Source: Combretum micranthum (lineage: Eukaryota > Streptophyta > Magnoliopsida > Myrtales > Combretaceae). Taken from it: a DNA stretch of 64,000 nucleotides. Position 1 is the first letter of the stretch, and each line of letters opens with the position of its first letter. The DNA lies in the NCBI GenBank assembly GCA_024138025.1, contig JAMXBD010000056.1:1116001-1180000 (forward strand), written 5' to 3'. The position numbers were made by a program, and so were the translations under genes. The notes under the pieces are model-generated. The model saw only the letters and a program-made list of their open reading frames with translations, had not been told where the DNA came from and searched no databases. Positions 47,925-61,479 of this stretch are shown piece after piece.

Positions 47925-48233
47925 TCTTCACCATTAGTGTTTTTCTAAAAGCAATGGTTCATGAATAAGCCAAGAAGATACCCGTTCATCCAAGTCATGC
48001 TGGTCATGTGGATGAAAATGTTATGCACGTGAGTCATGTGTAACTATACATGTAGTAAGTATCAATCATTTTTTGACACGTATAATGGTTATTTTAAAAA
48101 TTACCTACTATCTCTTTTATGCCTTAAAATATAATTAATAATTATCCATTAAAAATATATAGGAATGGTATGTATTACCTATTCTTTTTTTTTTTTTCCA
48201 TTCGGAGAAGACTTGACTCGATTGCAAAGGCAC

Positions 48234-48985
48234 TGGAGATGCAACGGGCTGGTCGTTATAGGATACCTGACCCGCTAAAAACCCTATAGAGTTTGACCAT
48301 ATAAGGTTTCAGGTCAAGTATATAAACTCGATAAAATTAAAAAAAATAAAACATTAATAGTGATACACATACACACACGGTCCTTCCTCAACCCTAGCTG
48401 CATTTCATACACAAATTCACAGAACACACATACAATACTCCATAAAATTTGAAAAAAGTTCACCTGTGCCGTCGTGCTCATCCATGGATCGACTTTAATT
48501 TTTTTTAAATTGATGGGACAAAGTTGTTAAGAATTTTGAATATTATATCTACCACTGAAACTTATCTTTAAAGTCCACGTACTTAGTTTTTGTGTGCTTT
48601 AAAGTTCGATGATTAAAAAGCTATTAGAATGATATATACATACATATATATGTATTTTAATTTCAATTATTTCATATCCTAGTATGGAAATATACAATTT
48701 GGATGAATTATTATATCTTTAGTTTGTTATAATTATTTTGAAAATGATGGTAACCGGGAAATATAATCTATAAAATTAAAAATTATGCAATTATAAGGAA
48801 AATTATCTAAAGAAAAAAATTGATACATTTATTTTCAATGTAAACTTAAAAAAAAAAAAAGCAACACTTGTATCGGATCGGGTTCATCATTATCAGGTCG
48901 AGTCTCTAGGACATCTTATATCTAATCGGGTTGGGTTTGGGTTTTGCATGACCCGTCCCAAAACGCGACCCTGGTTACATCCCTA
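48234..48985. mobile_element. hAT-like element (752 bp)
   Basis: Ends TGGAGATGCAACGGGCTGG and, reverse-complemented, TAGGGATGTAACCAGGGTCG. Flanking 8-mers AAAGGCAC and AAAAGCAC differ at one position. Subterminal GGGTC/GACCC words are typical. The middle has CA and TA simple repeats and no coding content. Confidence 0.8.
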
Positions 48986-51900
48986 AAAAGCACACAACCC
49001 ACTTTAATCGGATTACATAGCTTGTATCAAACATAACCTTACATATGCACAGATATTAAAAATAAAAACAGTTTTACGCGCAATAAAGAAAATGAAAAGA
49101 CTTTCATAAAATTCCTTTCTATACAATTTTCTTTCTTGTGACATGTATGTTATTTACATTATGAGAATTACTTATTTTCTTTTCAAGTACTTACGGTTGA
49201 AAAAGGTGTCAATTTGATAATTGTAAATGCTATACTACTTTATTTTAATTTAATTGTGTTAAATGGGATTATTATCCATTTCAAATGCCATTTATGTATC
49301 CGTTGCTTCAGCATCACCCTAGGATTCTTTCCCCCCAACCAAACAAAACACACCACCAAACGGTGGATATGTTGCATGTTCCCAGGGCCTCTCACTCCTT
49401 ATTCTTTACGGATACGAGGTTATATTTTATTACAACAGATTCTGGTTCCGAATTTGTGATGCTGAAGTAAAGACAAATGAGAAGGCTCTTTAAGGTTTGT
49501 TACCAGCAAGAATTTTTATATAATTCCAATGGTGGTAAGAAGCCTTTGATGAGTGCATTATACTGTTGTATTGGATTCCTTTGCTCAATGGAAAAAGGCT
49601 CACATTAGCTCGTGCTCGATTCCCCTTGAGTCAGAAAGGAGAAGAAAAGTACAAAAGAGACAAATAGATACAGTTTCCAATCCCCTTTAGACTGATTTTC
49701 TTCTGGGATAGTGGATAAATGATCGTACATCGCCAAACTGAGTCCGAGCAGTAACTTTACCGTTAAACTACTTTTACTTAAAATATTACTGCGATTTTAG
49801 GGTCTGATGTGTTGTATCATAATGGGAATTTAATTCTCTTTTTCTTTAAATCAAGATAAATTATAAATATATCCCATATATTTATTCCAATTCTAAGCCT
49901 TAACATCATTGACGTTGTGTTAGGTTAATAAAGAATGTAATTGATATTCTACTTTTTGTTACTACTGAATACTTATTCTTTATTTGATTTGTACTTTATT
50001 TCATAAAATTTGGAATAGGTTTTTATTTCATTTTTTTTAATAATAGAATTATTCTTTATAATTTTTTTTTTATTTTAACAATATCTAATTATAAATAAAT
50101 AGATTGCTACTTCTTTTTAACCTTATTTCATAGATTGCAGTGAATCAAACGTAACATAAGAATATTGAAAAAAAAAGCTTTTAGGCCTCATATGACAATA
50201 TAACAATGAAAATGAATAAATATTCAAAAATAAATTATTTGGCATAACAAAAGACTCAAAAGCTAAAAACAAGTAAATATTGGAGTAATTTTTTTTTTCC
50301 TCCCCATATTTCATACACTTCGTCTTTAATTTTTAATAATTTGTAATTCATTATATCTAAGGATAATCTGAGAGTACGTTTCGTAAAAAAGTTCGGAACA
50401 TGGAATGCTCAGTTTTAGAGATAAAAAAGTTACTTCAATTTTTTTTTTTTTTTCAAAAGATAGAGAAGTTATAAGCACAAATGGAACTAACATAAAGGAG
50501 TCGTATTTGTAATTTAATCATTAAATATATATATTAAGAGAATAGAGGAGTATTCGACATTTCGACCCCACATATTCTAATATATAATATATACTTTTAA
50601 TTACTTTATTTATTTCCTATTATAAATTATTTCTCCAACATTATTTCTTTTTTCCTTTTTTTTACTTCATATATTTCTTAGACTGTTTATACACTTTTTT
50701 TTTTCTTTTATGAGTCAAGAATAATTTTTTAATCAATAGTCATGTGTCCAGTTGAATGTGTTGATTTGATCTTTTAACATTATATTTAATTTTGACATGA
50801 AACTTCTGACCAGAAAGGCACATATTCGGCAGACTCCCAAATCACCATGGAGGTAAAAGAACAAAGTAAAGCGGGGGAAAAAAGATATAATTAACAGACA
50901 TTTAAACTTTTCCATATTTTAATGTATTGTTAATTATAATATAAGAAACAATGTACCTTGAAAGCATGTATGTTTGGTTTATAAAGAATTCAATCAAAAG
51001 GATAATCTCATTTTCTTAATAGTGTTTGACTTTTTTTTTAAAATAATTTTTTCGTAGTTCATATAGATTATAAGGTTCTTTAACTCTGCTTTTTATTTTG
51101 AGTTTTAAAGTTTTACTTATTTATAATTTATTTATATATTTTAGTTTTAAGTTTAAAAAATTGACATCACAGCCAATCGGGATAGTCTGAAAACCTGAAC
51201 TGGAAATTCGGCAGATCTTGGCTTGGGTTCTAATTAAAACCATAGATAATCAGGTGAGGTTCCGGATAATCGATCCAGTTTGGGGTCTAGTTAATACCAC
51301 CTAAATGAAGTCAAATCGCATGTTGGTTTTTCATGAAATAGGTGAAATCAGAATTCGAAATGCAATGAACTTTCATAAGAGAATTTATGGGCTTTCTTTT
51401 TTTTTTTTTAATGCAGTTGGACATCTGGCATGTTACAGTGGTTTCAAATTGAAAGGTGATATAAGTGAATAATGTGTTAACATGTCCTAAACCCTAAAAT
51501 TTTCCCTAACATGCCCTAATTCGTTCCCACTGTATATTGTACTGGTTTTGGACGACGAAATGGATTTCTTTGGATCCGTCGGTGGCTTGTTTAGCCTCTA
51601 TCATGGACGAATTATATTTCTTGTCCACACGTATGATAATAAGTGGAGGAAGCTACTGGGATACAGCCATTTTCCATGGCCTACAAAAAAAAAAAAAAAA
51701 TTATTATTTTATTATTAATATTGCAGAAGTACAATTATATAACAAATTGAAGCAGTAAGTATCCAAGCAGCAGTAGAAGAAGAAGCTTGCGTAATATGGG
51801 GAATCATTATAAGCCAATGCGGAATTTTTGTGGTTGAAATGTCGTTCTCAAACAGCTAAAAAAAATAAAAAATATTGTCATTCTCAAAGTGAAAATATTA

Positions 51901-52745
51901 AATTATTGCCATAGATTAATAAATATATATGGGCCAAAACTTATTTTGGCATCTTTTCTTTGGTCAAACTAACCGTTGCCTTTTCGTAACGTAGGCAATA
52001 ATGTACGATTCAGCCACTTATACTAAAGATTTCCGTCGGCAGGAAGTGTAGTGGCGAATCATTTATCTTTGTTTTTTTCTTTTCTTTTTTGCAACCTTAT
52101 TTTAATGCCCAAAAAAAAAAAAAAAAAAACTTACTCAAGATAAAATCCTTCAAATTAAGGTCTAAATGATGGAAAACCTAGTGGGTAGAGTAAAATTGAA
52201 CTTTTAAAGATTTATGCTTATTACAAAAATTAGTAAGCTTGCGCATTCGATCCTTGAATTTATAAGGTTGAGTTAGGCCTTTGATGGTAAACCCAATGTT
52301 CAAGTTTGCCTTGAGAAACTTATTTATAGTTTCCAAACTTAGATTGAAGCTTAAAAACTCAAACACTCAAGCTACTTTTTTCTCAAAATATGACTTCAAA
52401 AAAGTTATAAATCTATCTCAATCTTTTAAATTCAATTTCATAACTTCTCTTATTTTAATAAAAAAAAATTCTCAAAAGACAATCCATTAAATTATGGATT
52501 AAACTAAGGGGAAAAAAGGAGTAGCTGATGGTCGAGATGCTACTTGTAAAATGCATGATGTATATTTCTTTCCTTTTGCTTTTCTAATTTTAATAAATGG
52601 ATCGATCTATTATTGTTCCTAAACACTGCGCTCGAGTTCTGATCATATTCAAAGCCTTTTATTTTTATTTTTTTCAGTTTTATATCTTAAAACCTTAATT
52701 TATTTCTAAAATTATTACTACTACATTAAATTAAGAAAAATGAAA
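48986..52745. other. AT-rich stretch, no gene recognised
   Basis: No gene is supported. 49,300-49,480 holds two overlapping short frames in a GC-richer patch without known motifs. 51,170-51,300 (TCCGGATAATCGATCCAG) resembles the GGTTC-rich end of an hAT-like element but no second end was found. Long A and T runs lie at 51,685-51,700 and 52,110-52,128. Confidence 0.4.
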
Positions 52746-53395
52746 TGTTGAACTTAAAGATTCAATTGAGATTTCGATCAGGAAATACATTACATAATTT
52801 TTCAAATGATAGAATTAAGTTACGCTTAATTGATAAAATGTGTTTGTGTGATTTATGTGTTGTGTTGTGTTTGTGTTTGTGCTTGGCTATGAAGTTGCAA
52901 AACCTTTTATGCATTACAGTTAGCATCCACTTGCTAAACATGCCTTAGCATGATTAGAAGTCTAGTCCTGTGAACTATAATTAGTGCCCAAATGGCAAGG
53001 GTTGACGTCTGGATGGTAGGCATGTCGCACATGATTATAATGTTTCTAATCATGATGCAATGGGCTAGCATTTGAATGATAAGGTGTGGCGTCCAAGTGT
53101 TAGCATTATCCATTGATTTCCATGTTCAGATTTTGCAAGTAGTGTCTAGACAGTAACTTGTGACATTTGAGCACTAAGTAGTAGAAAGTAGCTGTATGAA
53201 GCATTTATTGTAGGGACAACTATGTTACAATTTGGTCATTGACTATTTGCTTATATAATTTATAAATAGTGGACTTTAGGTATGTTTTGAAAAGTAAGCT
53301 GATTATTAATTTGCAATCAAACACTTTGTAATTCTTTTTCATTGGATTTGTCATTAGTTCTCTATATGTGCAATACGATCTCATAAAACTTGAGT
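52746..53395 (+). repeat. 5' LTR of the copia derivative
   Basis: Begins TGTTGAACTTAAAGATTC and aligns with 55,736 onward through AATTGAGATTTCGATC, TTAATTGATAAAATGTGTTT, GATGGTAGGCATG, GTGTCTAGA and GTAGTAGAAAGTAGC. The 3' end is approximate because no clear primer-binding site was found. Confidence 0.7.
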
Positions 53396-53434
53396 AGCGG
53401 GAATTACATTTTCCTTGCTAAGAGAGTGGGAAGC

Positions 53435-54760
53435 AAAGATGATGACAATTAAACAAGCTCATAATTTGAGCCAATTATCAAAGGAGCAACTCCTTGGCAT
53501 GCTCAATACTCACGGGATGGTCAAAAGGTAAGGAGAAGAATCTTAAAGGAAGGAAATAGCTCTCAAGACAACATGCTTCTATTTAAGTGAGGATGAGCAA
53601 AGAGAAGATGACGATGATGAAGAGTTGGATGAAATGGCCAAGAAATTCGCAAAATTCTTGATATTCAGCAAGAAGTTGAAGAAGGAAAAAGATGGAAGCA
53701 CATCAAAGTCTAAGGAGGAGAAGAAAGTGATCACATGCTTCAAATGTAATAACCTGGGTCATATTCAACAAAATTGCCAATGCTAAGAAGGTCAATAAAG
53801 GAGCAAAGAGGGAATCAATAGTAGCTATATGGAGTGATGATAACTCCAACAACTCCAATGAAGACTTGTGCTTCATGGCCATTGATGATGAGATATGCTC
53901 CACTTGTTCTAACATTTCATATGATAAGTTGAGTGATATGTATGCAAACTTTGTAATGAGATAGTGAAGAAGAAAAATAGTTTGTTAAAATCAATGATAA
54001 AAAGGGTAAGAGAAGGACTAGATGAGTTTAACAATAAGTTTGAGTAGCTTAAGGAAGAGAATGAAAAATCATGTGAGGAAAATGAATACTTAAATTCGGA
54101 AATTGATAAATTGAAAAGTAAAAACAATGATTTATGCAAGGTAAAAAAACAAGACCTTGAAATGCTGGCTAAAAAGAGTTAGAGGAGCTTAAAAGTAAGA
54201 GAAGGACTAGATGAGTTTAACAATGAGTTTGAGTAGCTTAAGGAAGAGAATGAAAAATCATGTGAGGAAAATGAATACTTAAATTCGGAAATTGATAAAT
54301 TGAAAAGTAAAAAAATGATTTATGCAAGGTAAAAAAACAAGACCTTGAAAGGAGATGATAATGTGTTATCTCGCAATGATGCTGGCTTAAAAGAGTTAGA
54401 GGAGCTTAAAAATGAAAGTATTGTTTTGAAACCTAGCTTAGATGATGCAAAGTAAGTTATATCCAAATTCATTAAAGGTAAAAAGAATTTTAATGTACTT
54501 CTGGAGAACCAAAAACTTGGTTTGGGTAAAAGTGGAATTTGTTATATAAGGAACAACGAACAAATTTTGTAAGAATTGCTTTGTAAAAGCAACAATTGGA
54601 ACTTGCAATTATTATGGTAAAATTAATCATATTACACATAATTATAAAATAAAGAGTGACAAGTCTTTGAATCATAAAGGTAACTTTATGAAAGTCCCCA
54701 AGGACAAGTTTTTATTACAATTAACCATTAAGGACCCAAATACAAACTGGTCCTAAAGAG
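53435..54760 (+). pseudogene. copia gag remnant
   Basis: Successive plus-strand frames read AKMTTIKQAHNLSQLSKEQL (53,440-53,500), an acidic DDDDEELDEMAKKFAKFL segment and a perfect CCHC zinc knuckle CFKCNNLGHIQQNC (about 53,738-53,780). Then comes EDLCFMAIDDE (near 53,865), a lysine/glutamate-rich coiled-coil-like region with an internal duplication, and a worn second knuckle (GTCNYYGKINHITHNYK, 54,600-54,650) before a KDPNTNWS piece (about 54,728-54,752). Stops and frameshifts are common. Confidence 0.7.
54006..54411 (+). repeat. Tandem duplication in the gag remnant
   Basis: 54,006-54,194 is repeated at 54,195-54,411. The first 150 bp or so are nearly identical (one AAG/GAG-type change, one lost base). 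The second copy carries about 27 bp (GGAGATGATAATGTGTTATC and following) missing from the first. The offset is 189 bp, a multiple of three. Confidence 0.85.
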
Positions 54761-55735
54761 ATGAAACTTATTTTGTAGGTACTCTCAAGGGTCTTTTAGA
54801 GCATTGATTACCGTATAAGTTCTTTTCATGATATTCCTTGTGCATGTGGTCCTATGTGTTCAATTTTATCCTTAATTGGTGGTTTAGTGACCTTTGTGCC
54901 TATTTTTAGCTAAAATATGCTAAAATGAGGTTTATTGAAATCAGTTTCTCTTATATATTGTTTTAAATCTTGTTTCCTCATGCCAAAAGAGCATATTAAA
55001 TTTGTTTTCAATATGAAACTTACATGAAAATATTTTTAGGCAAGATTATGCATCCTTGAAGAAAATTTCATTTTCCTTTTAACCATAATATGCACATATG
55101 TGTAATTTGTTGGATTTTATGTGTTTGACATGGTTTTATACGTGTATAGTACTAATATAAACTAGAATCAGGTGTAAGATCATGAAGTTATATGTGCTTG
55201 ATCATGATCTTGTTTTATTTGAGTTGTTGGAGTTGTCTTATAGTGTTTAGATGCTACACTTGTAGTATCAGAACGGTATTTTCTATTGCACATGCTTTGT
55301 TTTATTTTAACCACGAAAATTAAATATCTTGAAGGTGTTGCAATGTTTTCCCAATGAAGCATAAACCATTTGACGTCTTAATCATTATTTTGTCTTCATG
55401 AGATATATGTATAAGTGTGTGCTTGCATGACATGATGGCATTGTATCAACTTAAGCCAATACTTTGCCCTTTTTTTTAATCTCAATTTCCTCTCTTTTCG
55501 CCACCTGGAAGCTCATTTTGTGATTTTGATGAGGTCAAAAGGAGAGAAAAGTTGAGTTTGCATAATTAACATGAGTATGTGATGAGTGGTTCATTAAGTG
55601 TAACTTTGATCCTTTAGTTAAGCATTAATTTTTGAATGTTTTTTAATATTATTTTGCTAAAACAGTCTTAAACTTAGATGCTTAACTAGTGAGGTTACTT
55701 GTGTAGCGGTTGTCCATATAAAAAAACTGAGAAAT

Positions 55736-56365
55736 TGTTGAATTGGAGGGTTCAATTGGGATCTTAATGAGGATATCTAATGCATGATTACTTGAATGAT
55801 AGATTTAAATTATACTTAATTGACAAAATATGTTTGTAATATGATGAGATTGTGTTTGTGCAATTTATGTGTTATATTTGTGTTTGATGATGAAGTCACA
55901 AGATCGTGCTACACCATAGCTTAGTGTTTAGATGGTGGACATGCCCCTAAGGCATGACATTCGGATGCTAACATGATAGGAAGTTTGGTTATGTGGACTA
56001 CAGCTAGGGTTTGGATGCCAAGGATTAGAGTTTGGACGATGAATATGTCTCACATGATCATAATATTTCGACCATGGTGTAGTGGGCTGGTGTCTGGAAC
56101 CATGATGGGCATCTATCAACATAGCCCATAACCTTTTTTAATTAGGTTTTGTAAGTGGTGTCTAGAAGCTAGGTAGTAGAAAGTAGCCACTAAGTGCATT
56201 TATTGAAGAGGCAAAAATGCCATGATTTGGCTAAGGACTACCTTGCTTGTAGAAACGATAAATAAAGGACTTTGAATAGATTTGGAGAAGTTAACTGGGC
56301 CTATTAAGTTAATTTAAATCTTATGTATCACTCTTCTATTAAATTTCCTCTTTTATTATTATTTG
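55736..56365 (+). repeat. 3' LTR of the copia derivative
   Basis: Begins TGTTGAATTGGAGGGTTC after AAAAAACTGAGAAAT, a weak purine-rich tract. Aligns with the 5' LTR but with many changes, so the element is not recent. The Mutator-like element at 56,375 inserted at or just beyond its end. Confidence 0.7.
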
Positions 56366-56374
56366 CTTCATCTT

Positions 56375-58096
56375 AGGATAATGGCACAGATTGTCTGTAT
56401 TTTCACTTTTTGATAATTTAGTGCCTAATGTTTAAATTTTGGCAAAAAAGTACCCATTGTTTTCAAGTACTAGTATCTCGGTGTAAATTGGTGAGAGAAG
56501 ATTTTTCAATCGCAATTAATCAAAATCAAATTCAAATCTTGTTCTTACTTTTGCGATTTATTCTAAGCAAGTGTGCTTATCTATTGTAATATCAATGTAA
56601 GCATAGGGGTCATTCCACCAAGGACCTATAACTACTAGTATGCCTTAATTCTACTATCCAGCTAGTCTTATTTGAATGACAATAATAATAATTAATATTT
56701 AATTAATTAATTAACTAACTCTAGAATCAAGATATTCATGATTATATAAATATCAATCATAAAACAATACCCTAAATCTTGATTTACTACTAACGTATTC
56801 AACTTCTTTATAACATTCATTAGTGAATTGTTGAGTTTCTTGAATTGTAGGAACCCTATATTCATCAATCTCTCTTTCAAAATAATTAAATTCTAATCAT
56901 ATATGTCTAATGAAAATTTCTTTCATCATTAGATTCATACAAAATTGCATTAAAGATAATGATTCCCTAAAAAGATTAATTCTTTATGCAAAAAGTTTAT
57001 GCAATCTATATCTAGAATCATATTCAAACTTCTCTGTTTGTTCTAAATCTATCTCATCAATCAATTCGTCAATTAAATCAACAAAAATCAAACAATGATT
57101 TAATACTGCGCATATATTAAATCAAGAAACAATAATAACACATGAATAGATTAAAAAAAATGAACTTCTATTAGTAAACCAATCCGATCTCTACATTAGG
57201 GTTTAGATTTCTCAAGATATAGGATAAAAAAGATCTATTTTTCCATACGGGGATGATTACCGTAATAGAGCATAGAAAAATAGATGAAACACATAATTAC
57301 AACCCTTGAAAGTAATGTCTTATGATCTCCACAATAACTCTGTTTCTTTCTTTTGAAGTGTTATTTTTCTCCTCTACGGTTTCTTAAGAATGATAAGGTG
57401 TCCACAAATGGTGAGTCAAAGCTTCTATTTATAGGAAAGAGGCAAAACACTCTTGCACGACTACCCCACACAGCCCATGTTCGAAGCCATATTAGATGAA
57501 AACTGGTGAATTCTCTCAACTGGAGGGCTACATGACCGAGCATAGCCTGTGTAGACAGGCCGTGTACTTTAAAAAATGCTTCTACCCATTTTTTGTCCTC
57601 AACATGTACTCTACATAGCCTATGTATGATCCTTGCATGCTTTGAAAATGCTTTGGTCATTTTTTAACTCCTACACTAATGCTCTATACAACTTGTGTAG
57701 AAAGATTATATATGTTGTAAATCTTCCAAATTCCCATTTCTTCATTAAAGCTTTCCTTAACTCATCCAAAAATCTTCATTAGGCTAAAAATTGTCCTTCA
57801 TTTATGAAATTGACATCAACCCAAATAAGTATAATTTCTTTAATAATTCACATAAATCTATATATATACTGTTAAACAATGTCAATAATAAGAGTCTTTA
57901 AACACTTATCAATTGCCAAAAAATGAAAGTACAAATACTTTGTTTTAAATTACGAAGACACCGAAATGCTAATACTTTAAAACAATAGGCACTTTTTTGC
58001 CAAATTTAAATATGAGACACTTTTTTGTCAAAATTTAAACATTAGGTACTAAATTGCCAACAAGTAAAAGTACACACACCCCCATGCCATTATCCC
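56375..58096. mobile_element. Mutator-like foldback with perfect 9-bp TSD
   Basis: CTTCATCTT stands on both sides (56,366-56,374 and 58,097-58,105). Ends AGGATAATGGCACAG and, reverse-complemented, GGGATAATGGCATGG, and the arms pair for about 100 bp (TTTAGTGCCTAATGTTTAAA against TTTAGTACCTAATGTTTAAA). The middle is occupied by an LTR-like insert. Confidence 0.8.
56482..57911 (-). mobile_element. LTR-like insert (possible Ty3/gypsy solo LTR)
   Basis: On the minus strand it would start TGATAAGTGTTTAAAGACTC and end CTCACCAATTTACA, and near its end holds GGTGGAATGACCCCTATGC, a segment type I associate with plant Ty3/gypsy LTR ends. A repeated-word block (GCCGTGTAC, GCCTGTGTAGAC, AGCCTATGTATG) lies at 57,460-57,710. 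No matching TSD was found at these ends. The 99-codon minus-strand frame at 57,361-57,660 lies in it and is not taken as a gene. Confidence 0.45.
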
Positions 58097-58105
58097 CTTC
58101 ATCTT

Positions 58106-60706
58106 ATGAGAGAGAGAGAGAGTTAAGTAGTGTTATTTGCTTTATTATTTGCTAATTTTTTTTTTTTTTGTGATTTAGTGAGTGATGAATTGTGTCTATT
58201 AAGTGTATTTATAGTGAAGGTATAACACTTGTGAGATTTGCTAGATTTTGATTGTGTGTGATTTGTGTGTAGCTTCTTTGGGGCATTTTTATTTATAATT
58301 GAATAAAGTGGTATCTCAAGTTAACCGGTGTACACAATTAGTTTCTCCAGAAATTAGAAGGTAATTCAAACTCCACGTTTAATTATGGTTTTAATTCCGG
58401 ATCCCTTCTTTCTTTATTTATGTCGCAATTTCATTATGCAGTTGTTTATCTAATTACTTATTATATCTGCATCATTTAGATATTAAATTGTAAAAGAAGT
58501 GAAAAGTTATTGTAAAATTCAATTATCCACTCTTGAGATTTAGCCCAAATGTTAAATCGGGCTTTTCATGAACAAGTCTGTTGTAGCATATAAGTTGTTG
58601 GTATTTGATTTGAATTTCTTTTAGTCAATGGAGCTCTAAAATTTTATAAATGATTATTAAGTCTTCGGAATTTCTCCTGTTGCGTCGTGGGCGCAGTGTG
58701 ATTTCATGTGTATTATAATTAAAAATAAATTATATGATTTTCAATAATAATGATGATAGGTTTGACGTTTCTGAATAATTATGCCTAACTTTTAGATTTA
58801 ACCTAATTTGTGAATGACAATACATAATCCAATTATGTAAATTAAGTACGTACAAAAAAATTATGCAAATTAAGTCAAATATTACGATACTTCAACTAAT
58901 GATGGTATTGAAACAGACAATTTGCTAGAAATCACACAATATAATACATATATGCATTGTCATATAAGGCAATTTTTTTTCTTTTTTGCCCAATCATATA
59001 AGGCAATTATTCATGTAATAATTGAACTGAGAGAAAGAATGAATTAGGACGGTCCATGCATCCCTAATATAGATACAAAAAAATGGTAAAAGAAAGTGTA
59101 ATTTTATTTAAAAAAAATCCATTTACTAATATTTACATACACATGTTGTAGTTTTAAATTTAAAATGGGGAAGGAAAGCGTTCTCTTTTTTTTTTTTTTT
59201 ACTTTTTTTTTTGTCATTGTAAAATAAATAAATAAATAAATGTAGTATTTTAGATGGACTTAGCAACACCTGTGGAACTTCCAAACAAAGTAAAGTTACG
59301 GAGATTATAATGGATGAAAATATCAATTAATTATAGGAGTACTTTACAATGACAACCTAGTTATTTATAATTAATAATACTTAAAGATTGTTTAATGAGA
59401 GAAAAAAAGTTAATTTTATAAATTCAAAGTAAAAAGGAAAAAAAAAAAAAGAAAAACCCAAAATACCAAATAGGTGGTATTAGCTTTAGTAATGTAAACG
59501 ATTCTTAGCTTTGCTTGGCTTAAAATTAAAGCGGACTGTTAAAAATTAAATATAATAATAAAAATATTAATTATTTTAATATTTGATAATGATTAAGATA
59601 TCATAGGAACTATTAGATAGTCGAAGTACAATAAAATTTTTCAAAATTAAATATAATGATGACATAGGAATAACTTCCGACCTTATGTTTATTCGCATTT
59701 AATAGTTTTAATACCAAGATTTCCACTGTGCGATATCATAATGCGGCAGTTTAAGATTGGCCAAAAACCTTGACAAATTTTATGGCATATCAATAGTCAT
59801 ATCTTAATTAATTGATCATTGACGGAACAAAACTTATCTATCAATTTGATTGCGGTTCTGCTATCTAATGGAAAACTTAACTTCATTTATAAGAATGTGC
59901 ATAGTTTTAGATTCTTTTTTTTTTTTTTTTTAATTTCAAATGAAAATTTCCTTTTTCCATTATCATAAAAAAAATCCCTACGTACCCGTCACCGATTTAT
60001 TTAACTCTAGATACAGCCAATGTGGATTTTCTTTGTATTTTCTCCAACTGAAGTTTCCATAATAAAACTTAATATCACTTTTATTTAATATTATTATTTT
60101 AAAAGCATTGGTTTGATTTCCAATGCTGAATCTCCAAAGGACCAAAAAAAAAAAATAATAATAATAATTGAAGAAATTGGTAAAAATCGAAGTGTACCTA
60201 TATCTTTTATCAAAGGAGTTACGTGATTTTATCTCGGCACAAACGCCTACTTGTGGTGATAAAGACTATGCAACTAAAAAACACACGTATAAGGAGGAAG
60301 TCAATAAATGCGACATTGATATCTCCTTCAGCTTTAAGGTACACATGGGACAACCATAGTTAAGATGGTTCAACAAAAGAAGATCTTGTTATGTTCTAGG
60401 TAAAAGAGAGAAAAAAATCATGAAACGATTCTTGTGAACTTTTAAAATCATCTAGAGTGCTTGCACGATGCTACAACTACAAGAGGGTCGAAGATTGCTT
60501 TGTTGGATGGGTTGGCTTGATTTCTTAATCTATACATACAAAACCACCATTCGATTTGTTTAATATGACTTAATTAATTCTTGGATTTTGGTGAGATCGG
60601 ATATGTAATATGAATTCAATGTAATTTTGGAGCAAGAGGAAGGATGGATTAGCCAATTTTGAGCAAGAGTGGTTGATCGAGTGTATGGACAATCGATCAC
60701 GTTGCC
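58106..60706. other. AT-rich stretch, no gene recognised
   Basis: No supported gene. A GA microsatellite (58,109-58,122) and several T/A runs (58,149-58,169, 59,190-59,215, 59,916-59,931) are the only structured features. Confidence 0.4.
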
Positions 60707-61479
60707 TAGACTTTCTATAGATCCAGGTCGAGTTAGGAACAAGCTTGGATCTACCAAGTTTAGATGCAATAATTGGACCTGTACTTGCTTGGGATTGACA
60801 TCAGGTGGGTCTAGACCCATGGACCAATCAAGTCAAAGGCAAGTTAGACGGGTTTAACATGTCATTTAAAAAAAATTAAGAAATTAAAATTCTTAAATTA
60901 AAATAAAATTTAAACTTTAAATAAATATGGGTCTAAGAATAAACTGTTTTTTAGCCTATATACATTTAGTACTATAATGGATTTGTAAATATTATACACA
61001 AATATATCCCTATTGAGTTGAAAAATTAACAATGTGAAACTAGATAATACTCTAAAAAGTAGAGATTATAAAATAAAAAAAAATGTCTCACATTATTTAG
61101 AAGTGAGATTCCTTCTTAATAGAACTCTATATAAAGTATGAGATATTGCTTTGAATTATAATTATCACATTTGTTGTTGTCAATAATGTATTAAATATTG
61201 TTAATAGAGAATTAATAAATTCTATTCACATGGAAATACTCTAACATTAAATGCCATTTACTTTGTTAAACTTTTCAATTTTTTGTATTCTATATTTATT
61301 TTCATTTCTTTTTTTTTTATAAATAATACTATGTATTAAATTTTATTATTTTTTATAATTGACTCAGCTAGACCCATAGAGCATGGTGGGTCCGCTAAGC
61401 AGGTCTAGGGAAGGACCTAGTGTAGCTGGATCGAGTCGAGTCATGGTTCAAACCCGACCTGAGGAGATGTTTAGGTCTA
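60707..61479. mobile_element. hAT-like element, tentative
   Basis: The ends TAGACTTTCTATAGATCC and, reverse-complemented, TAGACCTAAACATCTCC are followed inward by AGGTCGAGTT and AGGTCGGGTT, so the arms pair. GGGTCTAGACCCATGG and CTAGACCCATAGAGC words mark the subterminal regions around an AT-rich core. Flanking 8-mers do not match, so the exact limits or the completeness are in doubt. Confidence 0.5.

Larger units (their letters stand above)
52746..56365 (+). mobile_element. copia deletion derivative (LTR, gag remnant, LTR)
   Basis: Two related LTRs of about 640 bp enclose only 2.3 kb, in which gag-like remnants are the only coding sequence seen. Integrase, reverse transcriptase and RNase H are absent, so the element must have relied on others. 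The gag layout (N-terminal part, zinc knuckle, coiled-coil region, second knuckle-like segment) points to the long-gag copia group that includes SIRE-type elements; that placement is inferred. Confidence 0.75.

Noticed and set aside
57361..57660. 99-codon minus-strand frame
   Set aside because: It lies in an LTR-like insert with repeated words; no domain and no homology that I recognise.
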